Source: Candidatus Aminicenantota bacterium (GTDB taxonomy: Bacteria > Acidobacteriota > Aminicenantia > Aminicenantales > Aminicenantaceae). Taken from it: a stretch of 48,722 bases of DNA. The notes below the pieces were generated by a model that saw only the letters and a program-made list of their open reading frames with translations, had not been told where the DNA came from and searched no databases. Both the position numbers and the translations under genes were made by a program. The DNA lies in assembly GCA_011772475.1 (NCBI GenBank), contig WVZK01000062.1:199-48920 (forward strand). Reading direction: 5' to 3'. This document shows, in pieces, positions 34,694-42,210 of the stretch. Within the stretch, counting starts at the first letter, position 1. Each line of letters begins with the position of its first letter.

Positions 34694-35740
34694 TTATCCT
34701 ATCTCAACCTTTTGGGCAATTTCCAGTAATTTATTTACGTAATTTTTTGGATCAGAGCCTGCTATCTCTGAGATATTCCTGATCGAAGCCGTATCAACAG
34801 GAACTAATCGTCCTTTGCTCCTGATTCTTACCCCTTCTCCCTCGGTAATCTCACCTAATAAGATTGGAGTCCAGTCAGCTTTAGCCGCTTCCTGGAGGAA
34901 GTTTTTTTCATTATCATGACTCAACGTAAAGCACAGCTCAAATTCCCCATGAACCGCGGCCAGAGTCAGCCACAGCGGCAAATTTTGAGCACTGAACACT
35001 TTTAAGGCGATCGGATGCAAAACTTGGTCCCAATTATCTTCCAGGACAAACTGGCAACTATTCAACCTCATAAGGGTATCTACTGTATGAATCACACCAT
35101 CGCTCGTATCCATGCAGGAGCTTGCAAATTTCCTGATTATTTTTCCTTCTTTTATCCTGGCCAGAGGTTGATAGAATGGCTTTGGCAGCATAGAATCCTG
35201 CTTGGTTAACCGCAAAAAAGCATAGACGCTCCCTAAACCAGCAGGATGCGTAATATATAATTTATCTGCCGGCTTTGCTCCGATTCTTTTTATGACCGAT
35301 TTTTGCGGAACAAGTCCTGCTGCGCAGCCAGAGAGGAACAATTCTTTTCCCTGGTTTGTATCTCCGCCCAGAACAAAGGTGTTTAGCTGCTGGCACGCAT
35401 CAGAAACCCCCTCTGTCAGCTTTGTCATAAAGGCGGCATTCAATTCTGGAGGATAACTAATTGATATGAGCAGACCTAGAGGATCTGCTCCAACCGCGGC
35501 TAAATCCGAAAAATTTACCGTGGCCAGCATCCATCCTATAAGATAAGGATCATCGTACAATCCGCTCGTAATTTCTTCAACCAAAGCATCTGTGGTAATT
35601 GCCAGGTAATTATCACTCCCGCTTGCTATATCGATTAATTCCGCATCTGTTTCATGAATTTCATGAATTTTATGGGGAGCTTTGCGAAAATTCTTGGCAA
35701 TTCTTTCAATCATTAAGTTTTCTAAAATATCTTTCATCAT
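34694..35740 (-). CDS. ThiL/AIR-synthase-related ATP-binding protein
   Basis: The 348-residue protein of the PurM-like fold resembles thiamine-monophosphate kinase. Segments are LAITTDALVEE near residue 47 (ThiL TTDxLVEG), WMLATVNFSDLAAVGADPLG near 70, VLGGDTNQGKELFLSG near 122 and the ATP/Mg motif MDTSDGVIHTVD near 210. Spacing follows ThiL, but the context is a lipid/prenyl cluster, not thiamine synthesis. It may phosphorylate another alcohol phosphate or act in a different ATP-dependent reaction. True thiamine-monophosphate kinase cannot be excluded. GAGGTGAG precedes the double ATG. Confidence 0.75.
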   Translation of the reverse strand: MMKDILENLMIERIAKNFRKAPHKIHEIHETDAELIDIASGSDNYLAITTDALVEEITSGLYDDPYLIGWMLATVNFSDLAAVGADPLGLLISISYPPELNAAFMTKLTEGVSDACQQLNTFVLGGDTNQGKELFLSGCAAGLVPQKSVIKRIGAKPADKLYITHPAGLGSVYAFLRLTKQDSMLPKPFYQPLARIKEGKIIRKFASSCMDTSDGVIHTVDTLMRLNSCQFVLEDNWDQVLHPIALKVFSAQNLPLWLTLAAVHGEFELCFTLSHDNEKNFLQEAAKADWTPILLGEITEGEGVRIRSKGRLVPVDTASIRNISEIAGSDPKNYVNKLLEIAQKVEIG

Positions 35741-35786
35741 TGGCTCACCTCAAGATACTCATAAAAATTTGAGAATATTTTTTGTC

Positions 35787-36770
35787 TCACACCTGTGTTT
35801 TTTCAGGTCTAAATTTCAAAGCTAGCTCAAACAAAAAATAGAAAAAGACGATAAAAACCAGCCAATGGATCTTCAGAGTAATGACAATTGCGGCACAGTA
35901 AAGAATGAACGAACGAACAACGTTGGCTATTGGACTATGAGCTTTTTTTTCATCTCGAGTCTGATGTATCTTTACCTGAGCATAAGCATTAATCACCAGG
36001 GCAGCAACAAAAATAACGACACCAAAAATGTTAAGAGTGCCGATTGAAAGCATTGCCCAACCCGTGAGAATAGCCGCTGAGATGGCAACAAGATCACTGT
36101 AAACAGCAGCTGGCACCCATCCAAAAACAACAGGGAAAGTCCTGTATCCAGTCTTTTTATCTGCTGATATGTCCTTGAAATAGCCCATCACCACAAAATT
36201 GGCATAGCCAAAGAAAATTGCAAGCACCGCCAAAAAGAAAGCAAAAGAAGGAGAGTCCTCTAAGTTAAGGATTTGTCTGACACTATACTCTCTATCCACC
36301 AGCCGTCCCATAACAGGCAACAAAGCCACTATCCAGGAATTCCACAGCGGGCCTCCCCACCATGTTCTCTTTAATGTCGTATAGCTTAGCAAGCCGACAA
36401 CTGCCAAAACTCCAAAAACTAAGATTACAGGATTCAAATATGTCAGAATTAATATGGCTAAGGTTAATCCTACAAGGCTCACGCATAAAACTTGCTTGCG
36501 TGAAATTACTCCTCTTATAAGGGGACGATAAGGGGAGGAAAGGGCATCGGTATCCATCTGGAAACAATCTGTAAGGGCCTGTCCTAACCCATAGGATAAA
36601 AACAAAGGAATAAAACCCAAGAAGATCCTGAAAATTCTTGAATCCTCAATGAACGAAAGCCCAACCAAACCTGCAGCTCCTGAGACAAAAATCAGATAAG
36701 GTCTCATTGTTAACCAAAAAGCTTTCCAAAAAGCTATGCTAAAGATGCTTGCGTACCGATTCTTAGCCAT
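35787..36770 (-). CDS. UbiA-family prenyltransferase
   Basis: The 327-residue membrane protein has about eight or nine helices. The first Asp-rich motif is TDCFQMDTDALSSPYRPLIR near residue 65 (family form NDxxDxxxD...P.RP), and the second is YFKDISADKKTGYRTFPVVF near 205. UbiA enzymes move a prenyl group onto an aromatic, tetrapyrrole or glycerol-phosphate acceptor. The DxxADKxTGxRTFPV form resembles chlorophyll-synthase and DGGGP-synthase-like branches more than UbiA/MenA. Placement between a lipid kinase and an SDR suggests a lipid or isoprenoid product. The acceptor is unknown. Confidence 0.85.
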   Translation of the reverse strand: MAKNRYASIFSIAFWKAFWLTMRPYLIFVSGAAGLVGLSFIEDSRIFRIFLGFIPLFLSYGLGQALTDCFQMDTDALSSPYRPLIRGVISRKQVLCVSLVGLTLAILILTYLNPVILVFGVLAVVGLLSYTTLKRTWWGGPLWNSWIVALLPVMGRLVDREYSVRQILNLEDSPSFAFFLAVLAIFFGYANFVVMGYFKDISADKKTGYRTFPVVFGWVPAAVYSDLVAISAAILTGWAMLSIGTLNIFGVVIFVAALVINAYAQVKIHQTRDEKKAHSPIANVVRSFILYCAAIVITLKIHWLVFIVFFYFLFELALKFRPEKTQV

Positions 36771-36859
36771 GATGTGTCCCTAGGGTAAGGAATTTACGTT
36801 TTTGAATTTTACTCATATTCCCCTTATCAAATGCAACTAGTTTCCTAAAGCATGCTTCA

Positions 36860-37789
36860 TCATTGGCTTATTTTTAATGTCCCCTGAAGCAATTTTATCT
36901 TGATTCTCCGTGCAAGATAGACCTCTCCGTCAAGTTCCAAAGGAGTTGGAAAATCCGGTTTAATCTCGACTTCCCTGGCCATCCAAGATCGAGTTTTTGG
37001 TAAGCCCGTGAACTTCCCGCGAGTTAAAGCGATAATTGTTTTTAGTCTAGCGAGTATACCCATCCTTTCACAAAGACCAACACCCAGGTAATCACTCTGA
37101 GAACTAATGTTGAAATCGTAGCAGAAATTACCGCTGACATGAGGATTGATAACCGCACTCAAGCTGGTGACTTCTGTAGAAATCTTTCTATTCTCGACTT
37201 TTATCTTTGCTGGAACATTTTTTGCAGCAAACAGTGTCCTTAGAGCGGCATACCAGATGGTTCCCATCACCCACTTAGATTTCATCCACTTTATAACTTT
37301 ATCTTTCGAATTAAACAAATAATTGGCTTTAGCAATTATTCCGATACTGCAATTGATGATAAAATATTTTCTGTTCCATCTCCCGTTCTTATCCTCGTAG
37401 TCAACCTGTCCTACGTTATGATTTGCGGCATTTTCATAATCAAGTTTTAACGGAACTTTATTATTGAGATATTTGTCTTCAGAGAGAGGCTTATGAAAAT
37501 CATTGCTTGAACCTAAGCCTATAGCTCCCAAGGTCAACTGACTTCTCTTTTCTTTTTTCAGTTGCATTATTTGATTCAATAAAAAATTTATTGTCCCATC
37601 TCCGCCAACGCCAATTAATACTCGTTCTCCTCTATCAAACTCGCTCGGCAGCCTTTTGCTGAAATCTTCAAAATCAGAAATTAGAGTATAATTTCCTCTA
37701 AAATATTTGCCTTCAAGTTCGGATTTATACTCCTCCCACTTTTTAACACATTTACCGCCGTTTGAATACTTGTTTAAAAGTACGATCAT
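36860..37789 (-). CDS. Diacylglycerol kinase-family lipid kinase
   Basis: The 309-residue protein has the DAGK catalytic fold. The nucleotide motif is IGVGGDGTINFLLNQI near residue 60, with LGAIGLGSSNDFHKP near 88 in place of the usual G-T-G-N-D. The C-terminal PLELDGEVYLARRI near 285 holds the D-G-E motif. Such enzymes phosphorylate diacylglycerol, sphingoid bases or related lipids at the membrane. No membrane helix is evident. It is first in the unit lipid kinase-UbiA-ThiL-like-SDR-membrane protein. GGAGCAAGAAA precedes its ATG, and the phased array at 37864-37902 lies 75 bases upstream. Confidence 0.87.
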   Translation of the reverse strand: MIVLLNKYSNGGKCVKKWEEYKSELEGKYFRGNYTLISDFEDFSKRLPSEFDRGERVLIGVGGDGTINFLLNQIMQLKKEKRSQLTLGAIGLGSSNDFHKPLSEDKYLNNKVPLKLDYENAANHNVGQVDYEDKNGRWNRKYFIINCSIGIIAKANYLFNSKDKVIKWMKSKWVMGTIWYAALRTLFAAKNVPAKIKVENRKISTEVTSLSAVINPHVSGNFCYDFNISSQSDYLGVGLCERMGILARLKTIIALTRGKFTGLPKTRSWMAREVEIKPDFPTPLELDGEVYLARRIKIKLLQGTLKISQ

Positions 37790-37828
37790 TTTCTTGCTCC
37801 TTTTTTTCAGTTCTCAATTTATCCACTT

Positions 37829-37929
37829 TTCATTGATAATTTAGCTCCCCTAAGGGCAGAAGTTGTCAAAAATTTGTTAAGAGATTGTTAAAAGTTTGTT
37901 AAAAAAGGCAAGATTATTGAAAAGTGAGG
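37829..37929 (-). promoter_or_regulatory. Regulatory block B: four hexamers phased at 11 bp
   Basis: On the minus strand TTAACA at 37902-37897, 37891-37886 and 37880-37875 and TTGACA at 37869-37864 are exactly 11 bp apart. A -10-like TAAATT follows (37843-37838) after a 20-base gap. Sequence similarity to block A (33222-33320) runs from CCTCA through TTATCAATGA. It lies between the response-regulator gene and the lipid-kinase gene. Confidence 0.8.
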
Positions 37930-37972
37930 AAAATGATGGAAAACCAAGAAAAAAAGTACGGAAAATGTGCGG

Positions 37973-37996
37973 AAAATGGGGCCTGGCCCCATTTTT
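37973..37996. repeat. REP-like palindrome TGGGGCCTGGCCCCA
   Basis: The core at 37977-37991 is flanked by AAAA and TTTTT, giving an extended hairpin that could terminate the response-regulator transcript. It lies between that gene and regulatory block B. Confidence 0.65.
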
Positions 37997-38016
37997 ACTA
38001 GAATAGGGAAAATATT

Positions 38017-38700
38017 TTATTTTTGAAACTTGTAGCCAGACCAGGGAACTGTGATTAGATGAGCAGGCTTAGCCGGACTACTCTCGATTTTTTGTCTAAG
38101 GTGATGGATAAAAGTATCGATTGTCCTTGTGGTCGGAAATTTGTCATACCCCCATACCTCATTAAGAATAGTTTCCCGGCTAACAACTTCTCCTTCACAA
38201 GAAATAAGAAGCTTAAGAAGACCGAATTCCTTAGCAGTAAGGTAAAGCTCTTTCTTTCCCTTAGATGCAATCTGCTTTTTAAAATTTATGTAAACATCAC
38301 CAAAAGTGTATTCTTCAATTTCTGCTGCTTCGGGTTTAGTGCGGCGAAGCACAGCATTTATCCTTGCTAGAAGCTCTTTTGTTCCAATAGGCTTGATGAG
38401 ATAATCATCCGCTCCAAGCTCCAAACCCAAGACCTTGTCGATCTCCTCCTTTTTCTCGCCTGTAAGCATGATTATAGGTGTGATTATCCCTTTTGCTCTA
38501 AGCCGCTTGCATATTTCCAGCCCACTTAATGAGGGAAGTGTAAAATCGAGAAGAACAAGGTCAATTTTTTCCTGACAGGCCAATCGAAACCCTTCTTCTC
38601 CATCACCAGAAGATACAACCTTAAAGTTTTCTGATTCCAGGAAAGATTTAAAGGTTTCAAGCAGAGCTTTATCATCTTCGACGATTAATATTTTTTTCAT
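38017..38700 (-). CDS. OmpR/PhoB-family response regulator
   Basis: The 227-residue two-domain regulator has a receiver domain (1-120) with IVEDDKAL acidic residues, the phospho-acceptor Asp52 in LVLLDFTLPS, Thr in IIMLTGEKKEE and Lys in DDYLIKPIG. The winged-helix domain (130-227) has LTAKEFGLLKLL and RTIDTFIHHLRQKIE (recognition helix). OmpR-family proteins bind direct repeats, commonly with 10-11-bp spacing, which fits the arrays at 33255-33293 and 37864-37902. That link is inference. Its ATG overlaps the kinase stop (ATGA). Confidence 0.93.
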   Translation of the reverse strand: MKKILIVEDDKALLETFKSFLESENFKVVSSGDGEEGFRLACQEKIDLVLLDFTLPSLSGLEICKRLRAKGIITPIIMLTGEKKEEIDKVLGLELGADDYLIKPIGTKELLARINAVLRRTKPEAAEIEEYTFGDVYINFKKQIASKGKKELYLTAKEFGLLKLLISCEGEVVSRETILNEVWGYDKFPTTRTIDTFIHHLRQKIESSPAKPAHLITVPWSGYKFQK

Positions 38701-41081
38701 GGCTTTGAAAAGACAAGACTAAAAGTGCTGCCCTTATGCTGTTGACTCATGACTTCAACCTCTCCTTTATGAGCTTCCATGATATGTTTGACAATCTTCA
38801 ATCCCAGTCCAACTCCTTTTGGACTATGCCGGCTCGCTTCAGCGTGCCTATAAAAACCCTCAAAAATCTTTTCTATCTCTCCGGTTGGAATTCCAATTCC
38901 TTTATCTTCAACCTGAATTTCTACCTGTTTTTCCTTCTCGACGACTTGAATCTTTATATCCTTTTTATCTGACGAATATTTAATAGCATTATCTATGAGA
39001 TTGGTCAATGCCTGTTTTACAGCATCCTTATCTATTTCTAAAAAAAGAGGATCCCCAGGTAAATTTGTCTTGAGAACAAATCCATCTGATTCCAACCTGT
39101 ACTGGAAAAGCTTCGTTGTTTCTCTAACAACTGACTGAATTTCTTCTTTCTGAAAATTATAGGTTTTTGCCTGTTGTTCAATTTTTCCAAAATCGAGGAT
39201 GTTATGAAGGAACCGGGAAAGACGGCCGCTTTCATCAGCTACAAGGCTTATGAGCTCATCCTGTTTTGCTTTGTCTTTTATCTTTCCTGCCTGGAGCACT
39301 TCGGCCAGTCCTCTGATAGAACTCATCGGTGTCCGGAGCTCGTGGGATACGGAGGAGACAAATTCAGTTTTAAGACGATTAAGTTCATCCAATTTTTCTC
39401 TCTCTGCCCTTTCTTCAAAGACTTCTTCCTGAAGTCTGATTCTCTCCAGGTTTAAAGCCAGCTCTTGGGACATTGTTAATAAAAGCTCAAGGTCATCCCG
39501 AGTATATCTTTCTCCAGATTTTTTCTTTCCCATTAAGATATAACCAGTCATAGCGGCCATCCTGAAAGAAAGAGGGATAATTAACTCTAGATTTTTTTCT
39601 TCAAGGAAGGACTCTTTCGAAAAATCCACACTTTCTTCTGTGCGGACCGCCTTTTTTCTGGCTAATATCTTTTCTGAATAGAGACTGAGAGAAGTCATAG
39701 AGGCAAGGTCCTCTTTTCCATTTTTGGCAATAAATAGCTTCCTTTTTCCGGAAACGAATAGATAGATAAACACTCCGATATGCTCCATCGGCAAAGTTTT
39801 CTTTATCTTTAAAAGGAAAAAATCAGTTAGATGGTCACTGCTTGCCATCTTATGAGCGCTTTCGTTGAAACTGAGAATACTCTTTCTGTAGTCATAACTC
39901 ATGCGGAAAAACGCTTTATCTACAAATGCTTGAATTTTTTTCCGTGCGGGATTAAAGGCAGCAGCAGCCACAAGAGCTCCTATCAAGGAGACAGTCGTTT
40001 CTCGAGCAGAAAAGAATTTAGAAAAAATATTACCAAGCAGATAAACAGAAAAGAGATATATGCTGACGGTGAAAACTGTGAGTATGGAATAGACAATGCT
40101 TCGATTGATAACAAGTTCTATGTTCATCAATTTAAACCTAACAATGGAAAAGGCGAAGGCTAGAGGGATAAAGATAAAAAAAGCGTTGGAAAATTCCTGT
40201 GACATTAAGGGGTCAATTCCTACAGCCAGGGGAAGCTGGTATAACAGAATAAACGGGGCCAGGCCAATAAAAAGGCCATAAAAAATCCATTTTATCTGAG
40301 CCTTCTCCTCCTCAAGGACAGCTTTCCTGTAGCTCCTAATCAGATATAACATGGCTGCAAGGACAATCAAGACAAGATATCCACGAAAGACATAAAAAGC
40401 GGATTCGTAGATCCGATGGGCCTCTATTGAAGAATTCAAACCCGACTGAAGAAACGTAGTCTCTAGGATTCCTATAAAAATCAGAGCTGGAAAATAAATA
40501 AGGAGCTTGCTTATCTTGAGCTTTCTCTTTGAAAATGAAAGAGAAAAATGAAGCAGAAGAGCAGCAGCCAAAGGATAGCAAAGATAGTATAAAACTCCAG
40601 GGATGTACGATAGCCAGTCTTTTCTTAAGCAGTAGAATCCTCCGCTTATGATGACAGCCGAGGCGAAAGAAAAAGATGCCCAATAATAGATGCGCGCTCT
40701 TATATCTTCTGCGCGGAGAAGAAAAACCACGATGGCGATAATGAAGCAGAAAATGCCTATTAAGAGATAAATTAAAGGAAAAAAACTCCGAGAATAGTAG
40801 TAAACAAATTTGGCTTCTTTTTTCTCTATCTTGCCGTCGATTTCGATAACGAAAGTTGATTGTTCACCGAAGGTTTTCTGGCTCAGGATGAATTCCATGT
40901 CCATTTTTCGTTCAATCCTTATGTCATCTACCTGAACGAGCTTTGCATCTTTCTTTTGAATGAAATCTTTTATTTCAAGAGGAAGACCGCGGCGCTGGCG
41001 AAGCAAAGAAAATCCATAGACACTTATGAGGATGATGAAAAATCCAGCGGTAAGAGAAAGCAAAAACGGGATTTTTTTCAT
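38697..41081 (-). CDS. Membrane sensor histidine kinase
   Basis: The 794-residue kinase has an N-terminal membrane anchor and a short extracytoplasmic region (about 30-100), then about eight membrane helices (105-360). A GAF-like domain spans about 390-550, followed by a coiled linker. The HisKA domain has VSSVSHELRTPMSSIRG (His580) and the HATPase domain has the N-box LTNLIDNAIKYS, then VEDKGIGIP and GVGLGLKIVKHIMEAH. All kinase boxes are present. The signal is unknown; the multi-helix sensor may read a membrane or lipid state. It is coupled to its cognate response regulator and lies upstream of the array-controlled lipid genes. Confidence 0.92.
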   Translation of the reverse strand: MKKIPFLLSLTAGFFIILISVYGFSLLRQRRGLPLEIKDFIQKKDAKLVQVDDIRIERKMDMEFILSQKTFGEQSTFVIEIDGKIEKKEAKFVYYYSRSFFPLIYLLIGIFCFIIAIVVFLLRAEDIRARIYYWASFSFASAVIISGGFYCLRKDWLSYIPGVLYYLCYPLAAALLLHFSLSFSKRKLKISKLLIYFPALIFIGILETTFLQSGLNSSIEAHRIYESAFYVFRGYLVLIVLAAMLYLIRSYRKAVLEEEKAQIKWIFYGLFIGLAPFILLYQLPLAVGIDPLMSQEFSNAFFIFIPLAFAFSIVRFKLMNIELVINRSIVYSILTVFTVSIYLFSVYLLGNIFSKFFSARETTVSLIGALVAAAAFNPARKKIQAFVDKAFFRMSYDYRKSILSFNESAHKMASSDHLTDFFLLKIKKTLPMEHIGVFIYLFVSGKRKLFIAKNGKEDLASMTSLSLYSEKILARKKAVRTEESVDFSKESFLEEKNLELIIPLSFRMAAMTGYILMGKKKSGERYTRDDLELLLTMSQELALNLERIRLQEEVFEERAEREKLDELNRLKTEFVSSVSHELRTPMSSIRGLAEVLQAGKIKDKAKQDELISLVADESGRLSRFLHNILDFGKIEQQAKTYNFQKEEIQSVVRETTKLFQYRLESDGFVLKTNLPGDPLFLEIDKDAVKQALTNLIDNAIKYSSDKKDIKIQVVEKEKQVEIQVEDKGIGIPTGEIEKIFEGFYRHAEASRHSPKGVGLGLKIVKHIMEAHKGEVEVMSQQHKGSTFSLVFSKP

Positions 41082-41165
41082 ATTTCGCTTATCCCTGATG
41101 CTCGGTCAAAAATATAGCATCTTGCTGAGGACAATGTCAATGAGAGTTTGCTGGATGCAAGAACT

Positions 41166-41263
41166 TCGTTATGCGTGAATAGAAAAAGTGGCCTGTCCCC
41201 TTTTTTCTCGTTATTCGTGAAGAGAAAAAGTAGCCTGCCCCCTTTTTTTGTCCCCTTTTTTTG
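41166..41263. repeat. 42-bp tandem duplication carrying the AGCCTGTCCCC element
   Basis: Two units (41166-41207 and 41208-41249) share TCGTTAT-CGTGAA-AGAAAAAGT and GGCCTGTCCCC/AGCCTGCCCCC with about five differences. A partial third unit (TCCCCTTTTTTT) follows at 41251-41262. The core matches the ends of the element at 12268-12423. Confidence 0.75.
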
Positions 41264-41388
41264 TCTTCTTTTTTCAACTTTTTTGAAATTGGCCTGGGCT
41301 CAGACCTTATCCAAATGAATGTCAGAGGGTCAAAGGGCAAGAAAAGTACATTTCCAGCTGACAAGGCCTGACTCCATATACAAGATGC

Positions 41389-41437
41389 TTGACAAAATGT
41401 AGTTACAATAAATATTATTCCGATGTAGTTATTGTAA
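41389..41437 (+). promoter_or_regulatory. vapBC promoter with inverted-repeat operator
   Basis: TTGACA (41389-41394), an 18-bp spacer and TATTAT (41413-41418) form the promoter. TTACAATAA (41403-41411) and its exact reverse complement TTATTGTAA (41429-41437) flank the -10. TGTAGTTA is directly repeated at 41398-41405 and 41424-41431. Autorepression by the antitoxin complex is inferred. Confidence 0.65.
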
Positions 41438-41459
41438 TCACAAAAAAGGTGAAGAAATT

Positions 41460-41747
41460 ATGAGGTCACTACGTGTTGGCATTCGCGAAGCTAAGATAAA
41501 TCTTAGCAAGCTGCTAAAAAATGTCCAAAAAGGCAAGGAAATTATATTAACCGATCGAGGCAAACCTGTAGGCAAGATTGTTCCTATGCCCGCAGATTCT
41601 CTGCCTTTAGCTGAACGCATTTATGAACTTGAAAGGCAGGGCTGGGTTGAGCCTCGAAAAAAGAAGACGATGAAAAAACTCCTTATTCCCATTCCAATTC
41701 CGGATGAACTTGCCCAGAAATTCCTCCAGGAGGATAGAAATCAATGA
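41460..41747 (+). CDS. Phd/YefM-family antitoxin
   Basis: The 95-residue protein has the Phd N-terminal DNA-binding fold: RVGIREAKINLSKLLKNVQK near residue 5 and EIILTDRGKPVGKIVPM near 25. The C-terminal part (about 60-95) is basic then acidic and would wrap the toxin. AAAGGTGAAGAAATT precedes ATG 41460. It overlaps the PIN toxin gene by 4 bases (ATGA), the usual antitoxin-first arrangement. The operator upstream suggests autoregulation. Confidence 0.87.
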   Translation: MRSLRVGIREAKINLSKLLKNVQKGKEIILTDRGKPVGKIVPMPADSLPLAERIYELERQGWVEPRKKKTMKKLLIPIPIPDELAQKFLQEDRNQ

Positions 41748-42172
41748 CGAAAATAGTTCCTGTCGCTGTTTATTGGGACTCCTCAAGTGTTCTTTCTGTC
41801 CTCTTCGAAGATTCCCACAGTAAAGAGGCTTTGAGCTGGTTCAGAAAAGATGGAGTCCATCTAATCTCAACTTTAGGCTATACCGAGGTTTGTGCAGTGA
41901 TATCCCGGATTAAAAGAGAAAAGCTTGTAGCTGATATTCTAATAGATGTGGCGTTTAGGGCATTGAAGACAGGGCCATGGAGGCATCTAAATATCTGGCC
42001 AGAATGGGAAAAGCTCAGGGCCTTTTCTCAGAAATGGTCATTAAGAGGTACGCACCTCTGGCACTTAGCCACGGCAAAAGCACTTCAAAATCAGATCCCT
42101 GAATTGAAAATATTAACTTTTGACAACAGGCTAGGGATTGCCGCTAAAGGAGAAGGATTACTGGCTAAATGA
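41744..42172 (+). CDS. PIN-domain toxin (VapC-like)
   Basis: The 142-residue PIN domain belongs to the VapC RNase family. Acidic residues are Asp12 in VYWDSSSVL, Glu48 in GYTEVCAV and Asp127 in ILTFDNRLG. The third conserved acid, normally in R-x-x-D-A-L-H-L-A-T-A, is replaced by His104 (RGTHLWHLATA). Metal binding and RNase activity may therefore be weakened. VapC proteins usually cut tRNA or rRNA to stop growth. It is coupled to the antitoxin gene. Confidence 0.85.
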   Translation: MTKIVPVAVYWDSSSVLSVLFEDSHSKEALSWFRKDGVHLISTLGYTEVCAVISRIKREKLVADILIDVAFRALKTGPWRHLNIWPEWEKLRAFSQKWSLRGTHLWHLATAKALQNQIPELKILTFDNRLGIAAKGEGLLAK

Positions 42173-42210
42173 TTAGGTCCAGAGCATAACTCTCTTCACG
42201 CTCAGAATTT

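Larger units (their letters stand above)
41082..41459. other. Intergenic region between the kinase and vapBC-like genes
   Basis: This 378-base gap contains no supported gene. It holds the 42-bp tandem repeat at 41166-41249, poly-T-rich sequence to about 41284, degenerate REP-like fragments (GGCCTGGGCTCAGACC near 41291, AAGGCCTGACTCCA near 41364) and the vapBC promoter and operator. Confidence 0.6.

Noticed and set aside
41137-41364. 75-residue minus-strand ORF
   Set aside because: It consists of the translated 42-bp tandem repeat and poly-Lys from A-rich sequence; no gene support.
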